From Ottelia alismoides (lineage: Eukaryota; Streptophyta; Magnoliopsida; Alismatales; Hydrocharitaceae): 64,000 nt of DNA. A model generated the notes under the pieces. That model had not been told where the DNA came from. It saw only the letters and a list, made by a program, of their open reading frames with translations, and did no database searches. Made by a program: the position numbers and the translations under genes. Shown here piece after piece: positions 1 to 10,818 of this stretch. Within the stretch, counting starts at the first letter, position 1, and the number at the start of each line of letters is the position of its first letter. Location: the NCBI GenBank assembly GCA_037367405.1, contig JAZKJV010010525.1, positions 143,881-207,880 on the forward strand, in the 5' to 3' direction.

Positions 1-523
1 AGATTACATCTTGGTCTATGAAGATGGTGATCTCCAAGTCTGGGATATACAGATTCAGACTTCCAATCGGATATTAGATGATCGAAAGTCAAAACCAGGG
101 TTTATGTTCCTGTTGAACGGTGGTGGTGTGAGCTGGAGAAACAAGAAGTAGGACACTACAACAGATTCAACAACAGAAGCTGAATACATTGCCACATCAG
201 ATGCTGCAAAGGAGACGATGTGATTGTGCAAGTTCATACTAGAACTTGGCGTAGTTTCCTCTGATACTCTCATCACGTTACTCTGCGATAACTCGGGAGC
301 CATTTCTCAGGCGAAGGAACCCAGATGGCATCAAAAGAGCAAGCACGTCGAAAGGAAATACCACTTCATTAGGGAGATTCAAAAGCGTGGTGACATCATC
401 ATCATTACCAAGGTAGCCTATGCTGACAACGTTGATAATCCCCTTACCAAACCTTTGACACAGAAGGTTTTCGACCAGTATGTAATGAGTATGGGTTTGA
501 GGATTGTACCTGAATGGTTCTGA
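1..523 (+). pseudogene. Copia C0 RNase H, 3' end of pol (cut by window edge)
   Basis: This is the C-terminal RNase H of a Ty1/copia polyprotein, which degrades the RNA strand during reverse transcription. Visible motifs in order are DDRKSKPGFMF near 80-105, TEAEYIA near 178-190, then an open stretch from about 224 with the CDNSGAISQAKEP box, SKHVERKYHFIRE, and the closing ADNVDNPLTKPLTQ motif. The frame ends at a stop after EWF just upstream of the polypurine tract, the usual copia arrangement. In-frame stops lie near 150 and 221, so the product is broken. The same region of C1 (56,140-56,716) is closely similar, so C0 and C1 are one family. The 5' part of C0 lies left of the window. Confidence 0.9.
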
Positions 524-538
524 GGGCTAGTGGGAGAT
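522..538 (+). promoter_or_regulatory. Polypurine tract of C0
   Basis: The purine-rich GAGGGCTAGTGGGAGAT lies directly before the LTR start TGATAGCC. It follows the pol stop by a few bases and would prime plus-strand DNA synthesis. C1 has an almost identical tract before its 3' LTR. Confidence 0.8.
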
Positions 539-3090
539 TGATAGCCATGCGAGCCCGAGGCGAACCATTCAAACAATAAATGTTATTGTAATGTTTGATT
601 TATCAATAAAAGTTATTGATTCTTTTTCACTCCCTTTCTGAGATTAAATGAATGAATGCACTATAAGGTCCCTCTGTACAATTAAGGTTTTGTACCATGG
701 TCATCTTAATAATCATAGCGTTGTTGATTCCATAATATAATCATAGAGGCTGGTGTGCGGATGAACATCTAAGGAGTTAGATTGAGGACTCATTGACCAC
801 CGTCAAATGATTGTTAAGAGATCATCTCCAGCCTGAGTAGGAGATGGCAATCCTTTCTCATATAGGTTGATATCTGACTAACCTCTTGATGCAGGTCCTC
901 TACATAGGAATAGAGATTTAGAGGTGTCAGATTAGTTAGGTCAAAGAGTTGACTTAACGAGGTCGAGATAACTAAAGTCATATTTCGTATGCCGTTGCGA
1001 TATAGGCATGCATCCTCTGACCGAAAACAAATGTGTTACTATATGTATGAGTATGTACATTTGGCAGACCAATAGGTTGATGACCGAACCAAGGTCTACA
1101 CACTAGTGCGCTGGTGTGCTTGCAAGGGCATTTGAGTAATACGATCTCTCAAAGGGATCATATAGGTTCACTTATAAATCGTAAGACATGAGCTCACTCA
1201 TGAGGTATTGGGACCGATCAAATTCCATGCATGGTCTTCATGCTTTGGAAGCATGACAAGAATGTGAAGGTATGATATATGCTTTTGGAAAGCATATGAT
1301 CAATACCAAATCTCAATGACCAAGATTGAGAAACTTGATGATGGAACCCTGAAGATGATAGTGTAAAATTGATTTCTATCTTCAGGTTCATCATAGGTCT
1401 TCTAATATGCATGATGTACAGGTATTAGGAATACCTGAGGGTGATGTGATCATAATCGATTGTATAACCATGACGCTTCCATTCCGAGGGAGTGATGAAA
1501 TAGGTCTAGATTTCAGTGACTCCTCTCAGTAGAGAAGTAATCTGATCTTGGTCCAAGTGTCGGACATTGATATAAATGAGATTCAAATGAAATGAGAAGA
1601 TTAGATTTGCGGCCCTGATTAAATCAAGCATCTATGAGAGGTCCATGAGATCTGGATTTGAGATGTGATCTCTATTGCCAAGTCACTATACGTGGAACAA
1701 TACAATCACCATGTCCTTATTTCCATGTATCTACGGAGAAAGCGCATTATTCTTGAAAGAGTTCAAGAATAATTCTAAAGTTGAATTATATCCAAGCATT
1801 GAGAAATGGATAATTAAATATGATTTAATTATCATAAATAATGTAAATTTGATTCACATTATATGAATGTATGAGAACAATTATCCAAAGTAATTAAATA
1901 TGATTTAATTATTGTGGATATGGATAATGTGGATGGTACTATCCAATTATCTATGTATCTTATAAACACGATTTATAGTATATGAGAGAGAGTTTTTTTG
2001 TGATTTATATTTGACGATTAATTGTTGATGTGAATTGGATTCACATTGAATGATTAATTGAAAATATAATTACATTTAGTTTTGGGTTGTGAATGAGATT
2101 CACATTATTACAATGGCTTGATTGAAAATTTTCACAAGATAATTTTGAATTATTTTTGTGAAAACTTTTTCCAACAATAGTCATAGGAGATATCATGAGA
2201 TAATGAGATCTCATGATAATTAGAGGAGATTGACCCTATCCACTCAAGAGGAGTGGGCGTCCACTACTCTCCATGTGGAGAAGAGTCGTTGTCCCCCCTT
2301 TTTAGGGAAAGGGGTTAGTCTCCTCATTATCTCTTCTCTAGTCAAAAGTGATTTGAATTCAAATTAATTTTGTTGATTTATCAATGTAAATTAATTTAAA
2401 TTAAATCATTTGACGTTATATTTTTACAACAGCATCTTAGCCATTGAAAGAAACACAATTCAATCTCATCCATTGATTGTGTGTTGTCTATGGATTGGGA
2501 TCCATGGTCTCCCAAAACCATATATAAGAAGAGGCATCCCTTGCTCTTCAAATTACATGATTACGACTCTCTCTCTCTCTCATTTCTCACACCAGCCCTC
2601 TACCTTCTCTCCTTGAGTGGTCATCTTCTCCCATTTAGAGAAGGACACCTTCGTCTCCTTGACGTTGTGCTCCCGCTTCGACGACTCTTGGATCTCCGCC
2701 TTCTTTGGTGCATCTTTCTTGCGAAGAAGGCATTTGATCTTGTGAGACGAGATCAGGAGATCCATTGCTTGGATCAACAATATGGATTTCGAGAAGCACA
2801 CGAGTCATCCATATGCTCGCAAGCGTCTCCTCCGACGGATCGGACCTGAGACGGGAGGTCTCTTCCCTTAGAGGCTCGATCGCAACCACGCTCCAAGAGG
2901 TATTCCTATATCTTTTATGTGCTTAGATGAAAATATCTAAGAAATGTTCTTGGATCATGTGGTTTCATCATTTAATTTTTTCTTAAAATTCTGTTGCACC
3001 GAACAACTAGTGTGACTAGTCGCTCTTGATCGTATTCGATGCGATCCATACGCTTCCGTGATACGCTTGAGGATCATTCCATATCCTTTA
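539..3090 (+). mobile_element. C0 3' LTR (2.55 kb, copia)
   Basis: The start TGATAGCCATG and the end ...ATATCCTTTA were set by alignment with the two C1 LTRs, which begin TGTTAGCC and end CCATTTCCTTCA or CCATTTCCTTTA. All three share a long AT-rich first part, a TATATAAG box about 570 bp before the end, and a closing stretch with CGCTTCCGTGAT. At roughly 2.5 kb it is long for a copia LTR; many are a few hundred bases. The next bases (3091 on) are LINE reverse transcriptase, so the LTR end is also the insertion junction. The flanking 5-bp duplication would begin TCGAG at 3091; its partner is outside the window. Confidence 0.9.
2521..2528 (+). promoter_or_regulatory. Probable TATA box of C0 LTR
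   Basis: TATATAAG sits at the matching place in all three LTRs of this family (here, 50,560 and 58,698), preceded by CCCAAAA and followed by a pyrimidine-rich stretch. It is the best candidate core promoter for the element. Confidence 0.6.
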
Positions 3091-3094
3091 TCGA

Positions 3095-4640
3095 GGAGAG
3101 CGAAGGCCAGAAAAGCTTGATCTTATGGACAATCATAATGAGACCAGAAATGGACTGGAAAACATTAAGGATCTCCCTAACTGCAAGAAGAGAAGTAGAG
3201 GAGTCCTTACAGAAGAATAACATATCATCACTTTATATGAGGTGAGTGGGCGCTAAAGAATTCCCCATATGAAGTGTATGTAGATGCCTACAGGACATCG
3301 AGTCATCTACCAAGCAGGAAAGAGCCTCCATGTCGACCACAAAGGGGAGAGGGTTAATAAGGTCGTCGTGCCTCAGGCCCCTCGTACCTCAGAACAAACC
3401 ATAAGAAGATCCATTCACCATCACCGATAAAGAGATAGTGGATATGCAAGTAGCAATCCAAGCGAGACAACGTTGTACAAACCCCATATTTTCTAAGCTC
3501 TGGAGAGTGAAGTAGTGCTCAATAGAATCAAAAGCCTTGGAAAATCAATTTTAAGGCAAGCCATTGAAGAGTTTGCCTTACGGTCGAACCCTACCCCAAG
3601 TTCTTGTGCAAGCTGCAAGTTGTCTCCAATAGAGACACCCTTGATAAAGGCCAGTTGGTTGGGTGGCAACAGATCAGGTACGACCGACGCAATCCGGGTT
3701 TCCAGCACTTTGGCAAAAACTTATAAGCAACATTACAATATGAAATTGGTCGGAAGTCTCAAAGGCCAATAGGAGATGGCACCTTAGGAACAAGCTTCAA
3801 GAATGTATGGTTGACCTCTCCCACCAAGCTATGGCCTTCAAAAAGAAAAGTGATTGCCGTATAGAGATCCCCTTTGATGAGAGACCAGTGATGCTTGAAA
3901 AAACCAGCATTGAACCCGACAGGTCCAGGAGCATTGGAGGGGTAAAATTAGTGCAGTGCATTCATAATCTCCACCTACTCAATTGGAAGTTCTAGCCATA
4001 GCATGCCTTGAGAAGAGAGCAACATCTTTGGAGTGGGCAGAGGGGGCAATTGGGGGCGAGGAGTGACTGGGCTCAAGATATCCGTATAGAAATCCACGAC
4101 AGCTTCCGCCATCACGGCTAGTTTATCAATCACCATGCCATCATCGCAGAGGAGGGTGGGGATGTTGTTCCTTGCAGAGCGAGCATTGGAAAAAGTGTGA
4201 AAAAAGTGGGTATTACGATCTCCCAATCTTAGATAGTCAACCTAGCTTTTCTGCTTCCAAGTGGATTCAAGATCCACGTCAAGTGGCTTGGGGTGGCACT
4301 TAGAATCAGCTTCCAATTGTACCATGAAGGGATCTAGAGAGTCTAGGGAAAGCGCATCACTAACGATCCTGAAAACATTCTCATCAGCTTTCACCTCCTT
4401 GAAAAATGTTAGCCTTTAAGCGAGCCCATGCCTTGAGGGCAAGCTTAACGCTCTTGAGCTTATGCATGAACTAGAAAATGGGGTTACCAATGACTGAGGT
4501 AGACTAAGCATTGTCAACGATCTCAAGATAGCCTCGCTGGTTTGCCCAGAAGTCGAAGTAGCGAAATGGCTAGGGGTGGGAGGACAAGGGAGCCATGGGG
4601 ATGGTCATCAGAAGGTGGTCACTCAAAGCAATTGGTGAGT
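3095..4640 (-). pseudogene. LINE ORF2 linker and reverse transcriptase fragment
   Basis: This would copy element RNA at a nicked target site. The linker near 4,240-4,180 reads LGDRNTHFFH with NARSARNNIPTL after it, the standard plant LINE box before the RT. RT motifs follow: LPPNQLAFIKGVSIGDN and LAQELGVGF near 3,600-3,680, then CLKID near 3,540. Further in other frames come INGDGEWIF, a GLRHDDLINPLPFV box near 3,350-3,380, SDDMLFF near 3,200 in place of FADDLLFF, and SGLIMIVHKIKLFW near 3,110-3,150. Frameshifts and stops separate these pieces, and the FA of FADD has become stop plus Ser. The region ends at the C0 insertion. Confidence 0.88.
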
Positions 4641-5290
4641 AACTTAGTTTTTCTGAAGAGAAGAGGCTCATCCAAGCTGGATTGAGCAATCCACGGTCAA
4701 GTCCAGTAACTATGCGAGAGGGCCAATAGAGCTATACGACCAAGACAAAAGGGTTGCCACTGGCCTCCAGCTCAAGCAAACTACACTAACCGATGCAACA
4801 ATTGAAGTCCTCCATGGTCGTGGTCGAAGACGGTCTTCCCCCATGCTTCTCGTGGTCAAATCTAACCACATCAAAGTTCCCTATAACCAACCAAGGGACA
4901 AGCAAGGCACTACTAAGGCACTTCAGATTTTCCCAAATGCACCGACAGTACGTTGGTCTATTAGCACCATAGATAATCGAGATGGCCAGGTTGAGGCCGT
5001 CGATATTAGTGCATGAGAGGGTGACAACTTGTGGGGAGATCCTCGCTTGGCTACAGTTCCAACATAATTCCTTCCACAGTACATAGATTCAACCCAATGA
5101 AGTGCCATTATGGATGAAATCCCACCCATTGGGGATGAGGGAAGCTAATTTCCCCTATTTTTAGGTCTATCTTTAGTTTCAACTAATCCAATGATCTCTG
5201 CATTATGAGAAATAACTAGACGTAATAACACTATAACTTTCCGAGGCTTGTTAATGCCATGGACATTGCAGACATCTACATACATTAAGA
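4641..5290 (-). pseudogene. LINE ORF2 AP-type endonuclease, broken
   Basis: The endonuclease would nick the target DNA. It starts near 5,285 with CNVHGINKPRK and IIGLVETK, the usual N-terminal boxes (NxRGLNxP and LxETK). Further on are SLAISIIYG-like sequence near 4,980, the VIGNFDVVRF box near 4,880 (GDFN in active enzymes, here GNFD), HGGRPSS near 4,835, SLLELEASGNPF near 4,790, and SRIVTGLDRGLLNPAW near 4,690. The order and spacing match plant L1 endonucleases. Stops are present and the GDFN core is altered, so activity is not expected. Confidence 0.85.
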
Positions 5291-5298
5291 TGTTTGCT

Positions 5299-5325
5299 GG
5301 GGGGGGGGGGGGGGGTGGGGGAGGG
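5299..5325 (+). repeat. G-run with interrupted G-tracts inside LINE
   Basis: Seventeen consecutive G are followed by T, five G, A and three G. On the coding (minus) strand it is a C-run translated as a proline stretch just before the endonuclease start. It may form a G-quadruplex, and its length is error-prone for replication and for sequencing. Confidence 0.95.
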
Positions 5326-6180
5326 CTAGCATTCTTCTGGCCACCACTTGGTAGCTTCTTCTTCATGTGTGAGGTTGTGATCCATAGCGGGTTGGGTTCC
5401 ACAAATTTTTTAGGAGGCAGGTCAGTTTGGGGTTCCAATCTTTCGTTAAGGGGTTTGGAGTTCGCCGACGGGGAGTTTAGAAAAATTCCATATGGGCCAT
5501 GTGCATAAGGGAGCTAGCCTTTATGTCCAAGCTAGGGTTTTCATTGGACATGGTGTGTAAGGTGCAAAATGACCTTCGAACCATAGGAAAGGCAGAGAAG
5601 TATTTTCCTTGTCCCTTTTTAAGCTTGAAAGCTAAAGGAGCAGCAGACGAGCGTGAGGCATAAATCAATGGGGGGACCTCATCCCCAAGGGACCATCACC
5701 ACAGAAACACGAGGGGACAAGAGGTTGGGCGAGCGCATCGACAATCGGTTCCACTTCAACAGAAGGAGACATTGCAGAGAACGAGTAGGAGGCTGAGGAA
5801 TGATCAAAGGAGATGCAATGTTCATACTTCGGGGGTGCCATTTTAGTTCTGCACGGATCATCTGACGGTCACCTAAGAAGAACACCAAGGGGATGGAATC
5901 AGGGGCAGGAAAAATCCTCATGGATGCTGGCGGCAGTGGCCGCATCCATGAAAAAGGGTGTTCCCAGCAGGCTCGCTAGCTTGCTGAGCTCCATGATAGA
6001 ATAATGTCCAAGGCTAAGGTCATGGAAATGCACCCACAAGGGGGATTCAGTGAGTAGGTCACTCTCATGGAAAGACACTGCCTCACATCGACAGAGGACC
6101 ATGAATTGTCCTTGGAAGAGCCAAGGGCAACCTTCTAAGATTCATTTGCACTCATCGTCAGAGGTAGCCATGGGGAAAAG
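5326..6180 (-). pseudogene. LINE ORF1 (DUF4283-like), broken
   Basis: ORF1 of plant LINEs encodes an RNA-binding protein that packages the transcript. Reading downward from 6,150, the fragment shows LEGCPWLFQGQFMVL, then ESPLWVHFHDLSLGHYS near 6,040, then LASLLGTPFFMDAAT near 5,960-5,990. These match the DUF4283 order in plant LINE ORF1 (GxPWxFxG, WVxxxxLPxxY, IASxIGxPLxxDxxT). The N-terminal end is missing, so the element is 5'-truncated near 6,180. The rest is low-similarity Pro/Ser-rich sequence with frameshifts, ending in a stretch fused in frame through the proline run to the endonuclease. No zinc knuckle was found. Confidence 0.75.
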
Positions 6181-6232
6181 ATTTCACCGATTATAAATAA
6201 TTTAAACAAATAAAAATAGTGTTAGTTGTCAA

Positions 6233-6797
6233 TGATTGGGTCAGATATCCACTCAACGCAATAACTATGACTCTACAACAAGATTAGTCTATATTCATTG
6301 GCATATCTTTCATAGTTTAAAGTATAACAACGAGTTGCTTGATCCTTCAATTTCTCAAAGAATATCATATTTATTATTATTTTATTAGCAAAGAATAACA
6401 TGATAATGGCCGTTCATTGTTTTTTCCCTTTTAATTGCCCCTAAATTAGAAACAATTGATACACATTTTTTATAAAAAAGAAATGGATAATTGTTGTTGT
6501 ATGAAACTTTAGCAACACATATTGTACTCATTGCAAATTGTAAGAATTAAAGCTATTTGTACAAAGAATGACATTCATTCTTATATATTGAAAGATATGT
6601 CAACGAATATCCAAAAAATTCGTTGTTGTTAGCTTTAAGATATTTGGTGTGATGGGAACACTTATGCATAGGTGATAATGAAGGGGATATAGAAAAAAAA
6701 TAACCTTCAATGAATAAATTAGAAATGATGTTTCGATACTGTATAGGAACTTAGACCGCTCTCATTATAAATGTAAAGAGGAGCTTAATATGGACAA

Positions 6798-6800
<3 letters not shown>
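6233..6800 (+). repeat. Interspersed repeat, copy A (candidate non-autonomous DNA transposon)
   Basis: This stretch is repeated in the same orientation at 63,384-64,000 from GGGTC(A/C)GATATCCACTCAAC through GAGGAGCTTAATATGG, with many substitutions and small indels. A shorter, more diverged inverse copy is near 44,985-45,245. Within the unit, CATTGGCATATCTTTCA (about 6,298) and TGAAAGATATGTCAACGAA (about 6,589) form an imperfect inverted pair, and short words such as TTAGCAAC recur. AT-rich sequence with repeated GTTGCTAA-type words resembles the subterminal regions of CACTA or Mutator-like elements, but no defined terminal repeats were seen. No coding capacity. Confidence 0.6.

Positions 6801-6846
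<46 letters not shown>
6799..6846. repeat. (TA)n(GA)n microsatellite
   Basis: A compound run of TA dinucleotides followed by GA dinucleotides, directly at the end of the copy A repeat. Confidence 0.97.
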
Positions 6847-6851
<5 letters not shown>

Positions 6852-8060
6852 TTTCAAATAAGGTGGGAGCTTTTCTGAAAATGTAAAGGCCACTGTGAAT
6901 TTAGTAAAAACTCTATAACAGTTTTGTAAAAGTATAAACTCCACAATGTAAAAAAATGAATTTTGTAAAATATATCATCCAAATTTAAATTAACATTTCC
7001 ATCCAATGTAATAATATTTTCATAATTTTATTTCATTATAAATGTTGTGTTAATATTTATTGTTATATGTATGAAACAAGAAATTGTAAAATATATTGGG
7101 AAGATGCCTAAATTGAGGGTGACTCACCATATATATGGTGAGACCCCGCCTCATTTGAAGTTTCTCCTATATATACTGTTAAAAATGATTTTGCTAATTG
7201 TTTCACTTGGCCAATCGTCGGAATGTGTACGAGATACCATAAGAGCTCAATATCTCAATAGCACCATTGTCTAAAGCTTTAAATGCAACTGAATATCCGA
7301 AACACGGGAATAATCTGACTATAAAGTCATTAAAAACTTGATCGAAGAACTATTGTTGTAGCAAGCCAGTCAAAACTGACCTCCCACAATATAAGATCCA
7401 ACATTCCCATACATGGCAAGTTGTCGAAGTTGAAAGCAAGATGTTGAATCCCTGTATCAAATTTAACAGTAAAGGTTAGGAGCAGTAGCCAGTCATCCTG
7501 TACTTAGTAGGGGACAAGGGAAACTTGATTCTCATCATAAGAGATTGAGGGGAGGTGTAGTATGAAAGGAGACATCATATAGGACTGGAGGAGTTGATCC
7601 AACCTGCTTTCTCTAGTTTAGCAGTTGATATGACTCTTCGGAGGCTTGGGATTGATAAAGTCCATGTGCACTAGGAGGGTGGTGAGTAGTTGACCTATCA
7701 TCGAGGCACAACATTCTCTAGTCTCCTGGTGTGAGTGTGGATCTTTTTATTTACCAACTCTTCTCCTTTACCCCTCTTGATATAAAGGCCCCAATCCAGG
7801 CACCTCAATCTCAGCTCTGCCATAGAAGCTTCTCGTTGACCTCTATCATCCAGCTTCTCACTTTTCCTCTCCCTTAGGTTGTTACCTTAGTCCTAGTCTT
7901 CTACTCTTCTTTATATAGTGACATCTGTCAAAGCAATCTAGAAGATAGAAATAACATATAGCACGGATCGCACACAGCCTAACTCGACTACTTCAGCTCT
8001 AGACTTGCTTTCTCAATTGAATCTACTGACAGATAGTTAATAGTGAGTCTTCTTCTAATG
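6847..8060. other. Anonymous AT-rich sequence
   Basis: I see no recognisable gene, long terminal repeat or RNA gene. The short open frame at 7,047-7,274 has no recognisable domain and is probably chance. Confidence 0.5.
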
Positions 8061-8084
8061 TCCTGGGCTTAGGTCCTCGGTCTA

Positions 8085-8885
8085 TTATCGAGGAAAACTG
8101 GTCCTAACAACTTATTGGATTGGCCAGATTAGATCTATTGACAACCACCCAAAATACATAGCCCAAGTTGCCAAGTACTAATCTCCACCACTTATAACCC
8201 ACACTCAAACTTTATGATTTTGCGATGTTGGACTATGTTGGGATGTTACAACCTCCCCTACTTATATTAGACACGTCTGCTTTATGGCATGTCCCATCAC
8301 TTATTCTCGAAATGGTCCATCACTTATTCCCAGTGATAGTGGAGGTTACACGCTCCGACTTACGACCCCTTTGAGTAGCCCTTTACATTATCAAAGGGAA
8401 CATGCACTTATACCATTTCTACATCCGAATTTAGGTCATGATATGTTATAGAGGAAAACTAACCCAGATAATTTGTGGGGTTGGGCATAGGCATAGGTTC
8501 ACAATCGAAGAAAACTAGCCTAACAAGTTCTTTGAGCTTGAGCTCAAATGGACCTATTGAAAATTGTTCAAAATGCTTAAGACCAAGTTGTCAAGTAGTA
8601 ATCCCCACCACTTGTAATACACTGTTAAACTTCGTGTGTTTCTAATGGGGGACAATGTTTGGTTTGGGTTGTTACAACTTCCCCAGTTTTGTAAAAACTC
8701 AAACCAAACTTAGTCCCACATTGAAAACTCACAAAGTGTAAGAGCCGGCTATAAGAGGAGGGAATTGCTACTTGACAACTTGAGTTTAAGCATTTTGGAC
8801 GATTATCGACGGCTCCATTTGGGCTCGAGCCCAACAAGTTGTCAAGGACAATTTTCCTCATTAATGATCTGGGGACCTATGCTCG
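8085..8885. repeat. Fold-back cluster: two direct and one inverted copy of a short repeat
   Basis: The unit contains AAAATG(C)TTAAG-CCAAGTTG-CAAGTA-TAAT, then CCACCACTTATAA, then a TGTTACAACTTCCCC-type end. Copies lie at about 8,085-8,260 (+), 8,455-8,685 (+) and 8,690-8,885 (-). The last two face each other around about 8,688, so they could fold into a long imperfect hairpin. Inside the inverse copy is AGTCCCACATTG, a word common in plant MITE-like and LTR-like repeats. No coding potential; I cannot assign a family. Confidence 0.7.
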
Positions 8886-9398
8886 GAACATTACACAAGT
8901 TCATTTGGAAGATGTGAACGCACTAGTTACACTCCAATGTGCTACTTCTTCGTATCTTCTCTTCTCCTTGGACATCGGACTTTAACTTAAATGGGAGTAC
9001 CCCACTCTACGAGGAAAGAGTAGGCAGATAAAGTGAATCTTAGGATGCTTAATTGACTGGATAGTCAAACCATTTACTTAGGTGGGAATAACCCGCACAT
9101 TTAGCAGTTATGGCCCAAAAAGAACTCGATAATAGATGAGAGATGTGTAATGGAACAATTGTTCAAAATTGTATCAAGAGACAACTGAGAATAGTGAATT
9201 ATAAAAATCAAAATCTATTGTGTTTAAAACTTGGATCATAATTGGGTTTCGACAAATTAATTATGCAAATAATCAGTTTAAGCTATGTTCTTAGTCTTGT
9301 ACAAAATTTGTTCCGAAGTTCAATTTCATCTGAAAGTGTTTCACTTCTTCTTTGAATAAATGTTTTCTTGAGAACAGACCAATCTTAAGTTTACAGAG
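8886..9398. other. Anonymous AT-rich sequence
   Basis: No gene, LTR boundary or RNA gene recognised here. Confidence 0.5.
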
Positions 9399-9800
9399 TG
9401 ATGAATCTAGGATTCACTCACAAGTAAAAAGTTAAGCTATAAATGGAGCAAAAGCAATATATTTTCATTTAATTTCAAAATAACAAAAAATACAAGGAAG
9501 GATGTACTTGAATTATCTGGCTTAAAATTAGGTTTGTATTCAAGCTAGCACATTTCCCAGATTTAGTATAATATATTGTCACAATAAACTATAATGAATT
9601 AAACGATCCATTTAAACAAAAATATATGATAAATCCAATTCAGCACCAAATATCCTCGAAATGGAATAGCACATAAAACGAACAATAATAGTAAAAATCT
9701 GCATCTCAATACTCTAAGGAAGATGAAAGATATAATGTCGAAAGTTGGGGTGTATATGAAAATTTTCCAAATTGAAATATAAAATAGTTAAATAATAGGG
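9399..9800 (+). repeat. Possible start of an Athila-like LTR (fragment)
   Basis: TGATGAATCTAGGATTCACTCA at 9,399 resembles the LTR starts of G2 (TGATGAATCC..GATTCATT), G3 (TGATGAATACTCATTCATCA) and G1 (TGACATATCCTAGATTTATC), followed by similar AT-rich sequence. No matching end, primer site or duplication was found, so this is only a suspected fragment. Confidence 0.35.
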
Positions 9801-9814
9801 GACTGTTAGCAAAG

Positions 9815-10725
9815 AGGGGTTCGCGACGAGATGTCTATGCAACTTTCTTAAGTGCTCATGTCCTCTCCGGTTGAGGGGAGGGTACATGTGCAAATGCTAA
9901 GACTTCTAGAGCCCCTTCCTAAATTTTTAACTATTGCATGGTCATAGTGCTTTGTGATCACATGTCTACGATATTGCCTTGTGGCATGTGCGGTTATGTT
10001 TTGGATACTACAGAAATGATCATATGGTATGTACCTTTCCTCGAATCGATGGTTGGGATGTATCCAGATCGAGTCAATCAGGGTAGGTATGAGATGGGCT
10101 GGGGCCCTGAAGGCCCCATACCCAAGTCCATTTATGAATTCGGGCCTTGGATCGGGCTCAAGGCCCACGTTTTTTTTTCCTTTCTTCGGTCCAAGCCCAT
10201 GTCCGGCCTAATTCTTATGGGCCGGGCCGGTCCATGCCGTTTGCTTGTACTCCATGCGTTGCTCGACCCGAAGGGTATTGTTTCATTACTAGTTGGGATA
10301 GTTCAGAATTCCCTCATTCTTTGTAGAGGTAGGATCGGGAGGATTTCTATCTATCCATCTATCAAGAGGAAAGGAGAGGGCAGCGGGAGAGGGCTTTCAT
10401 TGCGATGATAGAATGACCTTGGCATCCTTCCTTCTTCCCTCTTTGTTCCGAGGCAAACTAGAGATTCCAGGCCCCTCTTTCTCTCTTTGCTTTCCGGACG
10501 ATTGAGCCAGGATTTTTTCTCGGATCCGAAGGATGACCAAGCTCATTATGCATTTACTGGCATCGTATGCTTCATATAAGTACTAGGTGGAAGGCATAAC
10601 ACACAGTCCTAGCCTCTCTGCCCTTTCGGTCCCCAGCGAAGGACCTCACTGATTTACAAGCAGCTTGACTTTCATGCCGCAGGTGAGTAGCGTGGTGAAC
10701 CCTCCGACATATGTTAAGCCTACTT
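9815..10725. other. GC-richer block, possibly organelle-derived
   Basis: Base composition rises sharply against AT-rich flanks. From about 10,260 to 10,720 the style (CTATCTATCCATCTATCAAG, CCCTTTCGGTCCCCAGCG, short purine-rich stretches) reminds me of plant mitochondrial intergenic DNA. The left part (10,080-10,240) has GGGCC-rich words instead. Overlapping open frames at 9,848-10,408 on both strands show no known domain. Assignment as nuclear mitochondrial DNA is a guess from style only. Confidence 0.3.
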
Positions 10726-10818
10726 CAGCCTAATATAACTGCTTAACACCCTACCCACAATTTTCCATCCATCTTTTGTTGTTCTATAAAAATTTAAATA
10801 TTGATGCCCTGACCTTAT

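Larger units (their letters stand above)
3091..6180 (-). mobile_element. L1-type LINE, truncated, interrupted by C0
   Basis: A non-LTR retrotransposon read on the minus strand. From high to low coordinate it holds an ORF1 part, an AP-type endonuclease, a linker and a reverse transcriptase. It is cut on the right within ORF1 and on the left by the C0 LTR inside the reverse transcriptase, after the FADD box. The rest of the RT should lie beyond C0, left of the window. Many stops and frameshifts show it is dead. Its codon use and GC content are higher than in the neighbouring gypsy DNA. Confidence 0.9.

Noticed and set aside
9938..10408. 156-codon open frame as a gene
   Set aside because: No recognisable domain, overlapped by frames on the other strand, and biased composition with homopolymer runs.
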